Source: Bacteroidales bacterium UBA1392 (GTDB lineage Bacteria; Bacteroidota; Bacteroidia; Bacteroidales; UBA932). Taken from it: a stretch of DNA of 64,000 nucleotides. Below the pieces are notes generated by a model that saw only the letters and a list, made by a program, of their open reading frames with translations, ran no database searches and had not been told where the DNA came from. A program made the position numbers and the translations under genes. The stretch is from NCBI GenBank assembly GCA_002305275.1, contig DBQO01000022.1, forward strand, positions 1-64,000, given 5' to 3'. Below are positions 43,187 to 52,568 of the stretch, in pieces. Position 1 is the first letter of the stretch; the number at the start of each line of letters is the position of its first letter.

Positions 43187-43195
43187 AAGGAGGTG
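43187..43195 (+). promoter_or_regulatory. Strong Shine-Dalgarno sequence of rpsU
   Basis: AAGGAGGTG can pair over nine bases with the 16S 3' end and lies 8 bases before the rpsU ATG at 43204. This sets the start and rejects the upstream in-frame start at 43144. In Bacteroidetes the anti-SD is normally hidden by proteins bS21, bS18 and bS6, so an SD this strong is exceptional. Published work on the phylum proposes that rpsU keeps it for autoregulation: ribosomes lacking bS21 expose the anti-SD and translate rpsU. Confidence 0.9.
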
Positions 43196-43203
43196 TTTGC
43201 ACA

Positions 43204-43395
43204 ATGATAATAGTGCCGGTAAAAGAAGGTGAAAATATCGAAAGAGCGTTGAAAAAATTCAAACGCAAATTTGAGAGAACAGGAACCTTGCGCGAGCTTA
43301 GGGGCCGTAAGACCTTTGAAAAACCTTCTGTAAGAAAGAGAGCCCAGAAACAAAAGGCCATCTACGTTCAGAAGATGCAACTCCTCGACGAATAA
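43204..43395 (+). CDS. rpsU: 30S ribosomal protein bS21
   Basis: The 63-residue basic protein has the bS21 pattern VPVKEGENIERALKKFKRKF and RGRKTFEKPSVRKRAQKQKA. It sits near the 3' end of 16S rRNA and in this phylum helps sequester the anti-SD. It is a single-gene unit with its own promoter, strong SD and terminator (43441-43472). It diverges from hutU. Confidence 0.96.
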   Translation: MIIVPVKEGENIERALKKFKRKFERTGTLRELRGRKTFEKPSVRKRAQKQKAIYVQKMQLLDE

Positions 43396-43440
43396 TTCGG
43401 ATATTTGCAAAAATATCATATAAACCGTTTTCATAGCTGG

Positions 43441-43472
43441 AGGCTCCCCGTAACAAGGGAGCCTCTTTTTTT
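43441..43472 (+). terminator. Intrinsic terminator of rpsU
   Basis: AGGCTCCC pairs with GGGAGCCT around an 8-base loop and is followed by CTTTTTTT. The position 45 bases after the rpsU stop and the orientation fit. Confidence 0.92.
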
Positions 43473-43474
43473 AA

Positions 43475-43506
43475 ACTACATACTACATACTACATACTAC
43501 ATACTA
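43475..43506. repeat. ACTACAT heptamer tandem array
   Basis: Four exact ACTACAT units and a partial fifth lie between the rpsU terminator and the palindrome after mutB. The unit is the reverse complement of ATGTAGT, so this array matches those at 7804 and 10475 in the opposite orientation. Confidence 0.92.
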
Positions 43507-43507
43507 A

Positions 43508-43539
43508 AATTAAAGGGTTCGAACTCGAACCCTTTAATT
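43508..43539 (-). terminator. Palindrome at the 3' end of mutA-mutB
   Basis: A 15-base perfect inverted repeat (AATTAAAGGGTTCGA / TCGAACCCTTTAATT) with a 2-base centre begins one base past the mutB stop. It has no long T-run on the minus strand. It could terminate or stabilise the mut transcript. It contains GGTTCGAA-like sequence but is not a tRNA. Confidence 0.6.
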
Positions 43540-43540
43540 A

Positions 43541-45670
43541 TTAAAACCTCTGGTTTAGAATTTCCATCATCTTGATGGCCGCAGTAGCAATCGGGGTACC
43601 GGGGCCGAAAATGGCCATGGCTCCCGCCTTGTAGAGGGCATCATAATCCTGTGCAGGAATTACGCCACCCACAACAACGAGAATATCCTCACGACCAAGT
43701 TTGGCAAGCTCACTTACAATTTGCGGAACGAGGGTCTTGTGACCTGCTGCAAGTGATGATACGCCCACTATGTGTACGTCATTCTCCACTGCCTGCCTGG
43801 CCGCCTCTTCAGGAGTCTGGAAGAGAGGTCCCATATCCACGTCAAAACCACAGTCTGCATAGCCGGTGGCGACAACTTTGGCTCCACGGTCATGACCATC
43901 CTGTCCCAATTTGGCAACCATGATACGAGGCTGACGGCCCTCCTTCTTTGCAAACTCGGCAACCATCGCTTTTGCCTTTTCAAAATCAGAGTCATTCTTT
44001 ACCTCTGAAGAGTAAACACCTGTATTCATACGGATAACTGCTTTATATCTGCCTACTATTTTTTCACAAGCATCGGAAATCTCACCGAGAGTAGCACGCA
44101 CCTTGGCTGCTTCAACTGCCAATTCGAGCAGGTTGCCCGACTTAGTCTCGACAGCCTTTGTGATAGCTGCGAGGGCAGCTTTTACCTTTGCCTCGTCCCT
44201 ATTGGCACGGAGCTCTTTGAGTCTCTTAATCTGTGACTCGCGAACCTTGGTATTGTCCACGTCGAGAATCTCGATAGGATCCTCCTTATCAAGTCTGTAC
44301 TGATTGACACCTATGATCTTCTCCATACCCGAGTCGATGCGCGCCTGTTTACGTGCAGCTGCCTCTTCTATGCGAAGTTTGGGTAGGCCGGTCTCAATGG
44401 CTTTTGCCATACCGCCAAGTTTCTCCACCTCCTCTATGAGAGCCCAGGCTTTGTGCGCTATCTCCTTAGTCAGGCTCTCAACATAATATGAACCTGCCCA
44501 GGGATCAATGGAGCGACATACGTTGGTCTCTTCCTGGATATAGATCTGAGTGTTACGTGCAATACGTGCAGAGAAGTCTGTCGGAAGCGCTATCGCCTCA
44601 TCAAGAGCATTGGTGTGGAGTGACTGGGTGTGTCCAAGTACTGCACCCATAGCCTCAATACAGGTTCTGGCAACATTATTGAAGGGATCCTGCTCAGTGA
44701 GGGACCAGCCTGAAGTCTGACAGTGGGTCCTCAAAGAGAGAGATTTGGGATCTTTCGGATTGAACTGGTTTACCAGCTTAGCCCAAATCATACGTGCCGC
44801 ACGCATCTTTGCTATCTCCATAAAGTGATTCATGCCGATTGCCCAGAAGAATGAGAGACGGGGAGCAAATGCATCAACGTCGATACCTGCCTTGATACCT
44901 GTGCGAAGGTACTCAAGACCGTCTGCCAGAGTGTATGCCATCTCAATGTCACTTGTAGCACCTGCCTCCTGCATGTGGTAGCCGGAGATGGAGATGGAGT
45001 TGAACTTAGGCATGAACCTGGAGGTATAGGCGAAAATATCTCCCACAATCCTCATGGAGAACTCGGGGGGATAAATATAAGTATTGCGTACCATGAACTC
45101 CTTGAGGATGTCGTTCTGTATGGTTCCTGCCATCTCTTCCAGTTTCACCCCCTGCTCCAGACCTGCTACAATGTAAAAGGCCAGAATGGGTAGAACCGCA
45201 CCGTTCATTGTCATGGATACTGACATCTTGCCAAGAGGAATCTGGTCAAAGAGAACTTTCATATCCTCTACCGAGCAGATACTTACTCCTGCTTTACCCA
45301 CATCACCTACAACTCTCGGATGGTCTGCATCATATCCACGGTGAGTAGCCAGGTCAAATGCCACTGAAAGTCCTTTCTGACCTGCTGCAAGATTACGTCT
45401 ATAGAAAGCGTTGGACTCTTCTGCAGTTGAAAAACCGGCATATTGTCGGATTGTCCATGGCCTCATTACATACATTGTGGAGTAAGGTCCATGGAGGTAA
45501 GGAGGGATACCGGCGGCATAGCCAAGGTGCTCCATCCCTTCAAGATCCTTTTCCGTATAGATTGATTTCACTTCTATCTTTTCCGGAGTATTCCAGGAAG
45601 TTGTTTTATCTTGACTGCAACATTCTGAAGGGGCTCCGGTATATTTGATATCTTTAAAATTCGGTCTCAT
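43541..45670 (-). CDS. mutB: Methylmalonyl-CoA mutase, large (catalytic) subunit
   Basis: Interconverts succinyl-CoA and (R)-methylmalonyl-CoA with adenosylcobalamin, the key step of the succinate-propionate pathway. The 709-residue subunit has the TIM barrel ([37 protein letters not shown]) and the C-terminal B12 domain with [13 protein letters not shown], whose His is the lower cobalt ligand, plus [12 protein letters not shown]. It follows mutA by 12 bases. No epimerase or MeaB chaperone is adjacent. Confidence 0.96.
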   Translation of the reverse strand: MRPNFKDIKYTGAPSECCSQDKTTSWNTPEKIEVKSIYTEKDLEGMEHLGYAAGIPPYLHGPYSTMYVMRPWTIRQYAGFSTAEESNAFYRRNLAAGQKGLSVAFDLATHRGYDADHPRVVGDVGKAGVSICSVEDMKVLFDQIPLGKMSVSMTMNGAVLPILAFYIVAGLEQGVKLEEMAGTIQNDILKEFMVRNTYIYPPEFSMRIVGDIFAYTSRFMPKFNSISISGYHMQEAGATSDIEMAYTLADGLEYLRTGIKAGIDVDAFAPRLSFFWAIGMNHFMEIAKMRAARMIWAKLVNQFNPKDPKSLSLRTHCQTSGWSLTEQDPFNNVARTCIEAMGAVLGHTQSLHTNALDEAIALPTDFSARIARNTQIYIQEETNVCRSIDPWAGSYYVESLTKEIAHKAWALIEEVEKLGGMAKAIETGLPKLRIEEAAARKQARIDSGMEKIIGVNQYRLDKEDPIEILDVDNTKVRESQIKRLKELRANRDEAKVKAALAAITKAVETKSGNLLELAVEAAKVRATLGEISDACEKIVGRYKAVIRMNTGVYSSEVKNDSDFEKAKAMVAEFAKKEGRQPRIMVAKLGQDGHDRGAKVVATGYADCGFDVDMGPLFQTPEEAARQAVENDVHIVGVSSLAAGHKTLVPQIVSELAKLGREDILVVVGGVIPAQDYDALYKAGAMAIFGPGTPIATAAIKMMEILNQRF

Positions 45671-45682
45671 ATCTTTCAGTTT

Positions 45683-47581
45683 TTATAGTTCTACGATACC
45701 AAGCATCTTTTGATACTCTTTCAAAGTCTCAAGAACATTGCTTTTTACATTAATGAAATTGTTGATTCCAGCAGCAACAAGCTCCTCTCTGCAAGCCGGA
45801 TCGCCTGCAACAACCAGGATGGCCTTGCCACCAAGGAGCTTTGCAATTTGAGGTACCGCTTCCGCATACTCTTCATCGGAAGAACAGGCAACCACAATCT
45901 CGGCTCCGGACTCGAGAGCAGCTTTAGCTCCCTCTTCTATGGTATCGAAACGGTTGTTGTCGATAACCTTTATACCTGCTACCGCAAAGAAGTTGGATGA
46001 GAACTGTGCTCTGGCACGGCACATGGCAAGGTTGCCGAATGTAAGCATAAATGCCTTAGGCTCCTTGCCGCTACGATCCGTAGCCAGACGGAGTTTCTCG
46101 AATGCCTGTGAGCCTCTGTAAGGTATTATAGGCTCTGCGATCTTCTCACGACAGCAGCAAGATTCTTCCATCTTCATACCCATGAGTGTCGGAATCTCTC
46201 TGGAAACTATCTCCTTTGTAATCACCTCGTCGGCAACCTCTAGGAAGTTGGGGTACTGGTTAGTTCCGAGGAGAATTTCCCTGCGGGTGGCTATATTTTT
46301 ATCTTTCTTATCGGAAACAGCCTTGATCTCAGACTGTATGAAGCCCTCTTTGAACTTTACCACATAACCGCCGGCACTTTCCACATCGGTGAAGAGCTTC
46401 CAGGCAGCTTCAGCTAAAGAGTTTGTAAGATTTTCAATATAATATGAACCGGCAGCCGGGTCAACAACCTTATCAAAATTTGACTCTTCCTTTAGTATGC
46501 TCTGGACATTGCGTGCAATCCTGTTGGAAAACTCTCCCGGCACCTGATATGCAAAGTCGAAGGGCACTACCTCCAGATAATCTACACCTGCAAGAGCAGC
46601 GCTCATCGCCTCCGTAGTTGCGCGAAGCATATTTACATAGGAGTCGTATACAGTCTGATTCCACTCGCCGGTGTAGGCAAAAATCGTCATCTTCTTTGCA
46701 CAGGTGGAGTCAGTACCATAAGCCTCCACGACATTTGCCCAAAGCATACGTGCTGCGCGGAACTTCGCGATCTCCATAAAGTATGAACTGCCCACTGAGA
46801 AGACGAAAACCATCTTCTTTGCAATATCCTTGACAGATAGTCCGAGCTCTTTCAGACGTGCAATATATTCGCTGCCTTCAGCAAGAGCAAATGCGAGTTC
46901 CTGAGTAGAGGAGGCACCGGCTCCGTTGAAAGTAGTGGCATCAACTGTTATGACGCGTATATTTTTGTATTCCTGCGCCGCTTTCACACATTCTGCAAGT
47001 TTTTCAAAAGAAGACTCCTCGCAGAAATAACCCTTAGTAGTAAGTGTCATCAAAGGGTTAAAGTCGAAAATAGCATTGACCGCATCCTTATCAACTCCAG
47101 TTAAATCTACATAAGCGATAAAGTTTTTTAGAGTTTCAACATTCTGAAGTGAGCACCCGCAAAATGATACGGGTACAACCGTCAGGTCAATACCACCTAG
47201 AAGCAGTGCAAAATCCTCTTTGGTCTGAACCTTTCTTGTGTCGAGATAAAAACCGAGGGATTCGACGCCTTTTGTCAGTAGCTCCTTTGCTTCGGAATTA
47301 GCTTTTGCAAGATTACCGTCGCAAGCACAGATACCCTGGTGGATATACCACTGATTCTCCTTTTTTGTACCTCTGACAAATGGGAAACAACCGGGTTTAC
47401 TACCTATGTACCTCAAATTCCGTAGATCTTCTGCACGGTAGTAAGGACGTACGTTGAACCCTTCGTGAGTCTTCCAAACAAGTCGCTTCTCATAGTCGGC
47501 TCCCTTTAAGTCCTTGATAATTACCTCTTCCCATTTCTCGGTAGGAACCGGAGGAAATTCAGAAAAAAGTTTGTTAGCCAT
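45683..47581 (-). CDS. mutA: Methylmalonyl-CoA mutase, small subunit
   Basis: The 632-residue non-catalytic partner of MutB. The N-terminal half keeps the barrel (EEVIIKDLKGADYEKRLVWK, TVDATTFNGAGASSTQELAF, FSVGSSYFMEIAKFRAARML). The C-terminal domain has the cobalamin-binding fold without the DxHxxG histidine (NLAMCRARAQFSSNFFAVAG), as expected for the small subunit, so it does not bind B12. It is first in the operon, with a candidate promoter at 47633-47667. Confidence 0.95.
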   Translation of the reverse strand: MANKLFSEFPPVPTEKWEEVIIKDLKGADYEKRLVWKTHEGFNVRPYYRAEDLRNLRYIGSKPGCFPFVRGTKKENQWYIHQGICACDGNLAKANSEAKELLTKGVESLGFYLDTRKVQTKEDFALLLGGIDLTVVPVSFCGCSLQNVETLKNFIAYVDLTGVDKDAVNAIFDFNPLMTLTTKGYFCEESSFEKLAECVKAAQEYKNIRVITVDATTFNGAGASSTQELAFALAEGSEYIARLKELGLSVKDIAKKMVFVFSVGSSYFMEIAKFRAARMLWANVVEAYGTDSTCAKKMTIFAYTGEWNQTVYDSYVNMLRATTEAMSAALAGVDYLEVVPFDFAYQVPGEFSNRIARNVQSILKEESNFDKVVDPAAGSYYIENLTNSLAEAAWKLFTDVESAGGYVVKFKEGFIQSEIKAVSDKKDKNIATRREILLGTNQYPNFLEVADEVITKEIVSREIPTLMGMKMEESCCCREKIAEPIIPYRGSQAFEKLRLATDRSGKEPKAFMLTFGNLAMCRARAQFSSNFFAVAGIKVIDNNRFDTIEEGAKAALESGAEIVVACSSDEEYAEAVPQIAKLLGGKAILVVAGDPACREELVAAGINNFINVKSNVLETLKEYQKMLGIVEL

Positions 47582-47632
47582 AAATTATTATTTTTTATTA
47601 TATTGTTGTAAATATGATCTTTAATAATCCTG

Positions 47633-47667
47633 CAAAAATAACCTTTTCTTCTCAATAAAGGCACAAA
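47633..47667 (-). promoter_or_regulatory. Candidate promoter of mutA-mutB
   Basis: On the minus strand TTTG (47667-47664), 23 bases, then TATTTTTG (47640-47633). The divergent parE has a plus-strand TATATTTG at 47674-47681 but no well-spaced TTTG. The gap also holds GCAC-AAAAA-GTGC (47661-47673). Confidence 0.55.
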
Positions 47668-47712
47668 AAGTGCTATATTTGCGCTCAGATTGTTAAAATG
47701 ACGGAACGATAG

Positions 47713-49647
47713 ATGGAACAAACAGATAAATTGAACAACTACACCTACGACGATGATAGCATAGTCACTCTGGAAGATCTGGAGCATATCAGGCTGAGAC
47801 CCGGAATGTATATCGGACGCCTCGGCGATGGCACCGAACCCAACGATGGAATGTACGTGCTGATGAAAGAGGTGATTGATAACTCTATTGATGAATTTGC
47901 CATGGGGCATGGCAAACAAATCACTATGAAGATCGAGGATAAAAAAATCCACATCAGAGACTATGGACGCGGCATACCCTTTGGCTTCAGTGAAAAGGAC
48001 AAGAATGTCAACCAACTGGACGCGGCAGTGACCAAACTTCACACGGGAGCAAAATTTGATGACAAGACCTTCCAGAAATCGGTAGGTATGAATGGTGTCG
48101 GCCTTAAAGCTGTTAATGCCCTTTCTTCACATTTTACCGTACAATCTTTCCGTTCCGGGGAGACCCTTGCACTCGAATACGAAAAGGGTATACTTACAAC
48201 TCCCAACTTCAATCCGGTGCCGACAACGGAGAAAAACGGCACTCTTGTAACCTTCATTCCCGACGATACTCTCTTTGAACCCTACGAGTACAATCTGGAG
48301 TATATCGATACGATGCTCCGCAACTACTCATACCTCAACGTAGGTCTCAAACTCAGTTTCAACGGTACCGATTACAAGTCTGATAACGGTCTGCTGGATC
48401 TGCTTAACGACTCCATGGTGGAAGAACCACTCTACCCACCTATACACCTTAAAAATGGGGATATAGAAGTAGTCTTTACTCACGGCAACGATTATGGAGA
48501 GAATATTCACTCCTTTGTCAACGGACAAAACACAACTCTTGGCGGTACACATCTCTCAGCATTTAAGGAAGCACTCACTAAGACCCTCAAAGAGTATTAT
48601 AAAAAGGATTTCAATCCGGTGGATATCCGCCAGTCAATCATAGGGGCAGTCAGCGTACGCATACAAGAACCGGAATTCGAGGGACAGACCAAGGTACAAC
48701 TGGGCTCCAAATATATGTGGCAAAATAAAAAAGATGGCACCCACGGTCCTACCATAACAAAGACGATGAGTGATTTTCTTATGACTGAATTGGATAACTA
48801 TCTCCACAAAAATCTTGATGTAGCAGATATTATCCTAAAGAAGATTCAGGAGTCTGAGCAGGAGCGGACAGCCATCTCCAAAGTGAGCAGAAAGACCAGG
48901 GAACGTCTTAAAAAAGCCAATATCCACAACAAAAAACTGAGAGACTGCCGTATCCACTACAACGATAAGACTTCCAAAGGTGAGATGCATCCTCTGGCAA
49001 AGGAAACTACAATATTCATCACCGAGGGAGACTCGGCATCAGGCTCAATCACATCCAGCAGGGATGCCAACACACAGGCCGTATTCAGCCTCAAGGGAAA
49101 ACCCTTTAATTGTGCCAAGGCCTCCAAAAAGGATCTCTACGTAGATCGCAATGAGGAACTCTGCTTATTGCAGTCGGCACTCGACATTGAAGAGGATATC
49201 GAAAACCTGCGTTACAACAATGTGGTAATTGCCACCGACGCCGACGTAGATGGAATGCATATTCGACTGCTGCTACTCACCTTTTTCCTGAAATTCCACC
49301 CTGACCTTGTGCGTATGGGGCACCTCTATATACTCAAAACCCCATTATTCAGGGTAACTGACAAGAAAACCAACATCTATTGCTACAATTCTGCAGAAAG
49401 GGATAAGGCTATCAGCAAACTTGGTAAAAAGGCGGAAGTAACCCGTTTCAAGGGACTTGGAGAGATTTCTCCCGAAGAGTTTAAGGGCTTTATAGGACCG
49501 GAAATGCGCCTGGAAGCTGTACGCCTGACAAAAGAAGAGAACATCAACGACATAATAGAGTTTTATATGGGTACCAATACACCCATAAGACAAAAATTCA
49601 TCAGGAACAATCTCCGTTCCGATATAAATAATAGCGAGGAGGTTTAA
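47713..49647 (+). CDS. parE: Type IIA topoisomerase subunit B (topoisomerase IV ParE)
   Basis: ATPase subunit for decatenation of daughter chromosomes. The 644-residue protein has the GHKL ATPase with KEVIDNSIDEFAMG, RDYGRGIPFG and GMNGVGLKAVNALSS, the transducer domain, and a TOPRIM domain with TEGDSASGS and DADVDGMHI (metal ligands). Length and N-terminus fit the ParE of Bacteroidetes rather than GyrB. The partner parC is not next to it; an acyltransferase follows after 2 bases. Confidence 0.9.
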   Translation: MEQTDKLNNYTYDDDSIVTLEDLEHIRLRPGMYIGRLGDGTEPNDGMYVLMKEVIDNSIDEFAMGHGKQITMKIEDKKIHIRDYGRGIPFGFSEKDKNVNQLDAAVTKLHTGAKFDDKTFQKSVGMNGVGLKAVNALSSHFTVQSFRSGETLALEYEKGILTTPNFNPVPTTEKNGTLVTFIPDDTLFEPYEYNLEYIDTMLRNYSYLNVGLKLSFNGTDYKSDNGLLDLLNDSMVEEPLYPPIHLKNGDIEVVFTHGNDYGENIHSFVNGQNTTLGGTHLSAFKEALTKTLKEYYKKDFNPVDIRQSIIGAVSVRIQEPEFEGQTKVQLGSKYMWQNKKDGTHGPTITKTMSDFLMTELDNYLHKNLDVADIILKKIQESEQERTAISKVSRKTRERLKKANIHNKKLRDCRIHYNDKTSKGEMHPLAKETTIFITEGDSASGSITSSRDANTQAVFSLKGKPFNCAKASKKDLYVDRNEELCLLQSALDIEEDIENLRYNNVVIATDADVDGMHIRLLLLTFFLKFHPDLVRMGHLYILKTPLFRVTDKKTNIYCYNSAERDKAISKLGKKAEVTRFKGLGEISPEEFKGFIGPEMRLEAVRLTKEENINDIIEFYMGTNTPIRQKFIRNNLRSDINNSEEV

Positions 49648-49649
49648 CA

Positions 49650-50213
49650 ATGTGGCGCAAATTCTGTAAATTTCTTTTAAAAAGTCTGGGGTGGAAAGTT
49701 GCCCATGACGCTCCCGTACCTGAAGATAAATGCATTATTTTGGGTGTACCTCATACATCTATTTGGGATTTTGTCATCTCCTACCTCTATTACCAGTCAA
49801 TTGGAGGGGAAGCAAAATGCATGATCAAGAAAGAGATGTTCGTATGGCCTTTGGGCTGGCTGCTAAAAAAACTCGGTTCGGTACCCATTGACCGCAAAAG
49901 TGGGGCAGCCGTCACCAAACAGATGATCGGGATTTTCAATTCCAGCGAAAAATTTCACTTGGCACTCGCTCCTGAAGGGACACGGAAACCGGTAAAAAGG
50001 TGGAAACTCGGATTCCATACTATTGCTAAAGCGACCGGAGTCCCTGTCTATCTGGGCTATTTTGATTGGGGACGCAAGATAATAGGACATGGAGAACGAT
50101 TTGAACTGACCGACGATGCTATGGCAGATCTGCGTGAAATACAGAAAATTTACAAGGCCATGAATCTCAAAGGGCGTTACGACGGTCGCTTCGACTTTTT
50201 AGAGGGAGTCTAG
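49650..50213 (+). CDS. PlsC-type acyltransferase
   Basis: A 187-residue protein of the 1-acylglycerol-3-phosphate acyltransferase family. VPHTSIWDF (about 33) is the HX4D catalytic motif, LGSVPIDRKSG (about 75) the glycerol-phosphate-binding block, and LAPEGTRKPV (about 110) the EGTR motif. It is shorter than PlsC itself (about 240), and related proteins act on varied lipids, so the substrate is open. It starts 2 bases after parE. Its stop TAG interlocks in CTAG with the convergent gene's stop. Confidence 0.85.
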   Translation: MWRKFCKFLLKSLGWKVAHDAPVPEDKCIILGVPHTSIWDFVISYLYYQSIGGEAKCMIKKEMFVWPLGWLLKKLGSVPIDRKSGAAVTKQMIGIFNSSEKFHLALAPEGTRKPVKRWKLGFHTIAKATGVPVYLGYFDWGRKIIGHGERFELTDDAMADLREIQKIYKAMNLKGRYDGRFDFLEGV

Positions 50214-51190
50214 CGTACAAAAACAATAATTCTGGATATTATTGCAAGACCGGAGACCATGAAATAGAAAATCATGGCTCCTTTGTTGTTTTTAGGAGAG
50301 GAGAGATATTCAAAAAGAATCAGTGATACAGGCACAAACAGCACTACCCCGTATGGATCGTGATTATCCGCAATAAAGACGGCAAAGACCAACGTAATCA
50401 GTATTGCAAAAAAGATGATGCGGATAGAGGTATTGGAGTGGATGATCTTGTAACGGTTAAGATTGCGCAACACGTGAAATGTTGAAATCAAAGCAAAAGT
50501 AATTATTACAAGAAGTGCAACTATTTCCACGGTACTAAAGTCGATACCATATCTGCCAAGAGTACTCATCGAACTCCAGAAAGAGGCCCCCAAACTACTC
50601 AGAAGTTCCTTTCCGCCAAAAATATAACATATTGCACTAACCATCACCAAAGGTGTGAAAAGTCCGAGGAATGAGGTAAAAACATACTTGAACTTCTCCT
50701 CCGAGGCTCTATAATTGACAAGCGTGATCAAAGGAAAAATCCACACCAAAGGTGGAAAGAAAAGAGATGCAGTTCCAAAAAGGAAAAATGAAAGATAGTT
50801 GTCACTCAAATTTTGGACGGCATCGCGGTATTTAGCGGAGAAGGCCAGCGACCAGATCAGCAGTAACGCCACTATATGTAGTGGAGAGAAGAATATGACT
50901 CTCTGATTGTAGAGGGCAAGGAAGATATACAACACCGGTAGCAGGTAGTTGATACCTGTAGTATACATCATATTGAAAGAATAGATGCTGACGGCTGTAA
51001 GTATAAGAAAAACTACAGAAAGAATATATGAGAGGGTGGTAGCACCGAATAATGCATTGAGAAACTTCGGAGAGCCAAAAGGCAATACTGCCTCAAAATC
51101 CATTGGCTCAGAAGCGGTAAAAAAGGCACTCACATAGAGTACAAGTGCCAAAATCAGCAGCGCAATTGTCCTTCCGTTGATCTTTGACAT
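50210..51190 (-). CDS. Polytopic membrane protein of unknown function
   Basis: The 326-residue product is almost wholly hydrophobic, with about nine transmembrane helices beginning ALLILALVLYVSAFF (about 9). Conserved-looking polar spots are LYNQRVIFFSP (about 94) and FGTASLFFPPLVWIFPLITLVNYRA, split by a helix boundary. I do not recognise the family; it resembles Bacteroidetes-only multi-pass proteins of the DUF type. It begins 21 bases after purD and is probably cotranscribed with it. Confidence 0.75.
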   Translation of the reverse strand: MSKINGRTIALLILALVLYVSAFFTASEPMDFEAVLPFGSPKFLNALFGATTLSYILSVVFLILTAVSIYSFNMMYTTGINYLLPVLYIFLALYNQRVIFFSPLHIVALLLIWSLAFSAKYRDAVQNLSDNYLSFFLFGTASLFFPPLVWIFPLITLVNYRASEEKFKYVFTSFLGLFTPLVMVSAICYIFGGKELLSSLGASFWSSMSTLGRYGIDFSTVEIVALLVIITFALISTFHVLRNLNRYKIIHSNTSIRIIFFAILITLVFAVFIADNHDPYGVVLFVPVSLILFEYLSSPKNNKGAMIFYFMVSGLAIISRIIVFVR

Positions 51191-51211
51191 ACTTACTCCA
51201 CCCTCCCATTA

Positions 51212-52492
51212 TCAGAAATCCAACAAATCGCAGCCTATATCGCTGCGGTAAAAGATGCCTTCAAACCCAATTTTGGCAAGCCTTCCATAGGATGCTTTTC
51301 TCGCTTCATCCAAAGAGGCCGCCAGCGATGTTACTGCCAGTACCCTTCCACCGGACGTCACCACATTATTGCCTGAAACCGCAGTACCGGCATGGAATAT
51401 AACGGTATTCTCTTCTCCGTAGTTGACATCGAGACCCGAAATCGTAAATCCCTTCTTATAACTACCGGGATAACCACCGGATACCGCCATCACCGTGACG
51501 GAACTCATCGGTGAGACCTCTATTTTCTCCAATGAGAGAGTACCTGTTGCAGCAGCCCGGAGGTGTTCCAAAAGGTCGCTGTCTATGCGCCTTACTACCG
51601 ATTCACACTCAGGATCTCCCATACGGACATTATATTCTATAACATAAGGGTCCCCGCCGCAATTCATAAGGCCGATGAATATGAAGCCGCAGTAGTTCAT
51701 ACCCTCGGATAGTATACCTCGTATGGTGGGCCTTATTATGCGCTCTTCAACTTTTGCCATGAAACTTTCATCAGCAAAAGTAACCGGGGATACCGAACCC
51801 ATTCCACCTGTATTCGGACCTGTATCACCCTCACCAATACGTTTGTAATCTTTGGCATGGGGAAGCATCAGATAATCCTTTCCATCGGTCAGCACAAAAA
51901 CCGAGAGCTCGATACCGGAGAGATACTCTTCTATCACCACTTTTGCACCGGCATCGCCGAAACGACCTCCAAACATCGAAGCAAGCTCCTGACGAGCCTC
52001 CTCCAAAGAATGAGTGATAATAACTCCCTTACCAGCTGCAAGACCGTCAGCTTTTAATACATACGGAGGCTTTATCTCTTCCAGAAAAGCCGAAGCTTCT
52101 TCAATCTGAGAGGCCTCGAAAGTCCTGTAAGCGGCAGTAGGAATAGAGTGTCCGGACATGAAAGCCTTGGCAAAATCCTTACTCCCTTCAAGCCTTGCTC
52201 CGTCACGACCGGGACCTATAACCATAAGTGAAGGTATTCTCTCACGAAAAAAATCGGTAATACCATCTACAAGCGGATTTTCAGGACCTACGACCAACAT
52301 ATCTACGGAAAGATCGGAAATATGGCGTGCAATGGATTCAAAGTCTGAAAGACTACAATCCACATTTGTTGCAAAAGATGCTGTACCGGGATTACCCGGC
52401 ATACAGTAAAGATGCTCTAAAAGAGGACTACCGGCTATTTTCCAGGCTAAAGCACTTTCTCTCCCGCCCGAACCCAATACAAGGACATTCAT
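51212..52492 (-). CDS. purD: Phosphoribosylamine-glycine ligase (GAR synthetase)
   Basis: Second step of purine synthesis: phosphoribosylamine + glycine + ATP to GAR. The 426-residue ATP-grasp enzyme starts MNVLVLGSGGRESALAWK. It contains VVGPENPLVDGI, YVLKADGLAAGKGVI, PNTGGMGSVSPV and NVRMGDPECESVV. The ATG at 52492 gives the family N-terminus and is preferred over a TTG at 52516, which would overlap a TATCTTTG-like box. Confidence 0.95.
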   Translation of the reverse strand: MNVLVLGSGGRESALAWKIAGSPLLEHLYCMPGNPGTASFATNVDCSLSDFESIARHISDLSVDMLVVGPENPLVDGITDFFRERIPSLMVIGPGRDGARLEGSKDFAKAFMSGHSIPTAAYRTFEASQIEEASAFLEEIKPPYVLKADGLAAGKGVIITHSLEEARQELASMFGGRFGDAGAKVVIEEYLSGIELSVFVLTDGKDYLMLPHAKDYKRIGEGDTGPNTGGMGSVSPVTFADESFMAKVEERIIRPTIRGILSEGMNYCGFIFIGLMNCGGDPYVIEYNVRMGDPECESVVRRIDSDLLEHLRAAATGTLSLEKIEVSPMSSVTVMAVSGGYPGSYKKGFTISGLDVNYGEENTVIFHAGTAVSGNNVVTSGGRVLAVTSLAASLDEARKASYGRLAKIGFEGIFYRSDIGCDLLDF

Positions 52493-52508
52493 ATAGGTTG
52501 AAACTAAT

Positions 52509-52543
52509 TTTGACAAAGATAGGTATAAAAATTGCTATATTTG
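52509..52543 (+). promoter_or_regulatory. Candidate promoter of the DUF4296-amidohydrolase-radical SAM run
   Basis: TTTG (52509-52512), 23 bases, then TATATTTG (52536-52543). Transcription near 52550 would leave about 19 bases before the ATG at 52569. Confidence 0.6.
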
Positions 52544-52568
52544 GAGTTTAAATGGCAAATCTTCTACG

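Noticed and set aside
43144..43203. Upstream extension of rpsU by 20 codons
   Set aside because: It would place the promoter and SD inside the coding region; bS21 begins at the ATG at 43204.
43475..43506. Heptamer arrays as CRISPR repeats
   Set aside because: Units are 7 bases, contiguous, with no spacers and no cas genes in the window.
43508..43539. GGGTTCGAACTCGAACCC as a tRNA T-arm
   Set aside because: No anticodon arm, D-arm or acceptor pairing surrounds it; it is a simple palindrome at the mutB stop.
50470..50487. CAACACGTGAAATGTTG as a possible parS site
   Set aside because: Only the central CACGTGAAA matches the consensus TGTTTCACGTGAAACA; the flanks fail, and it lies in a coding region 20 kb from parB.
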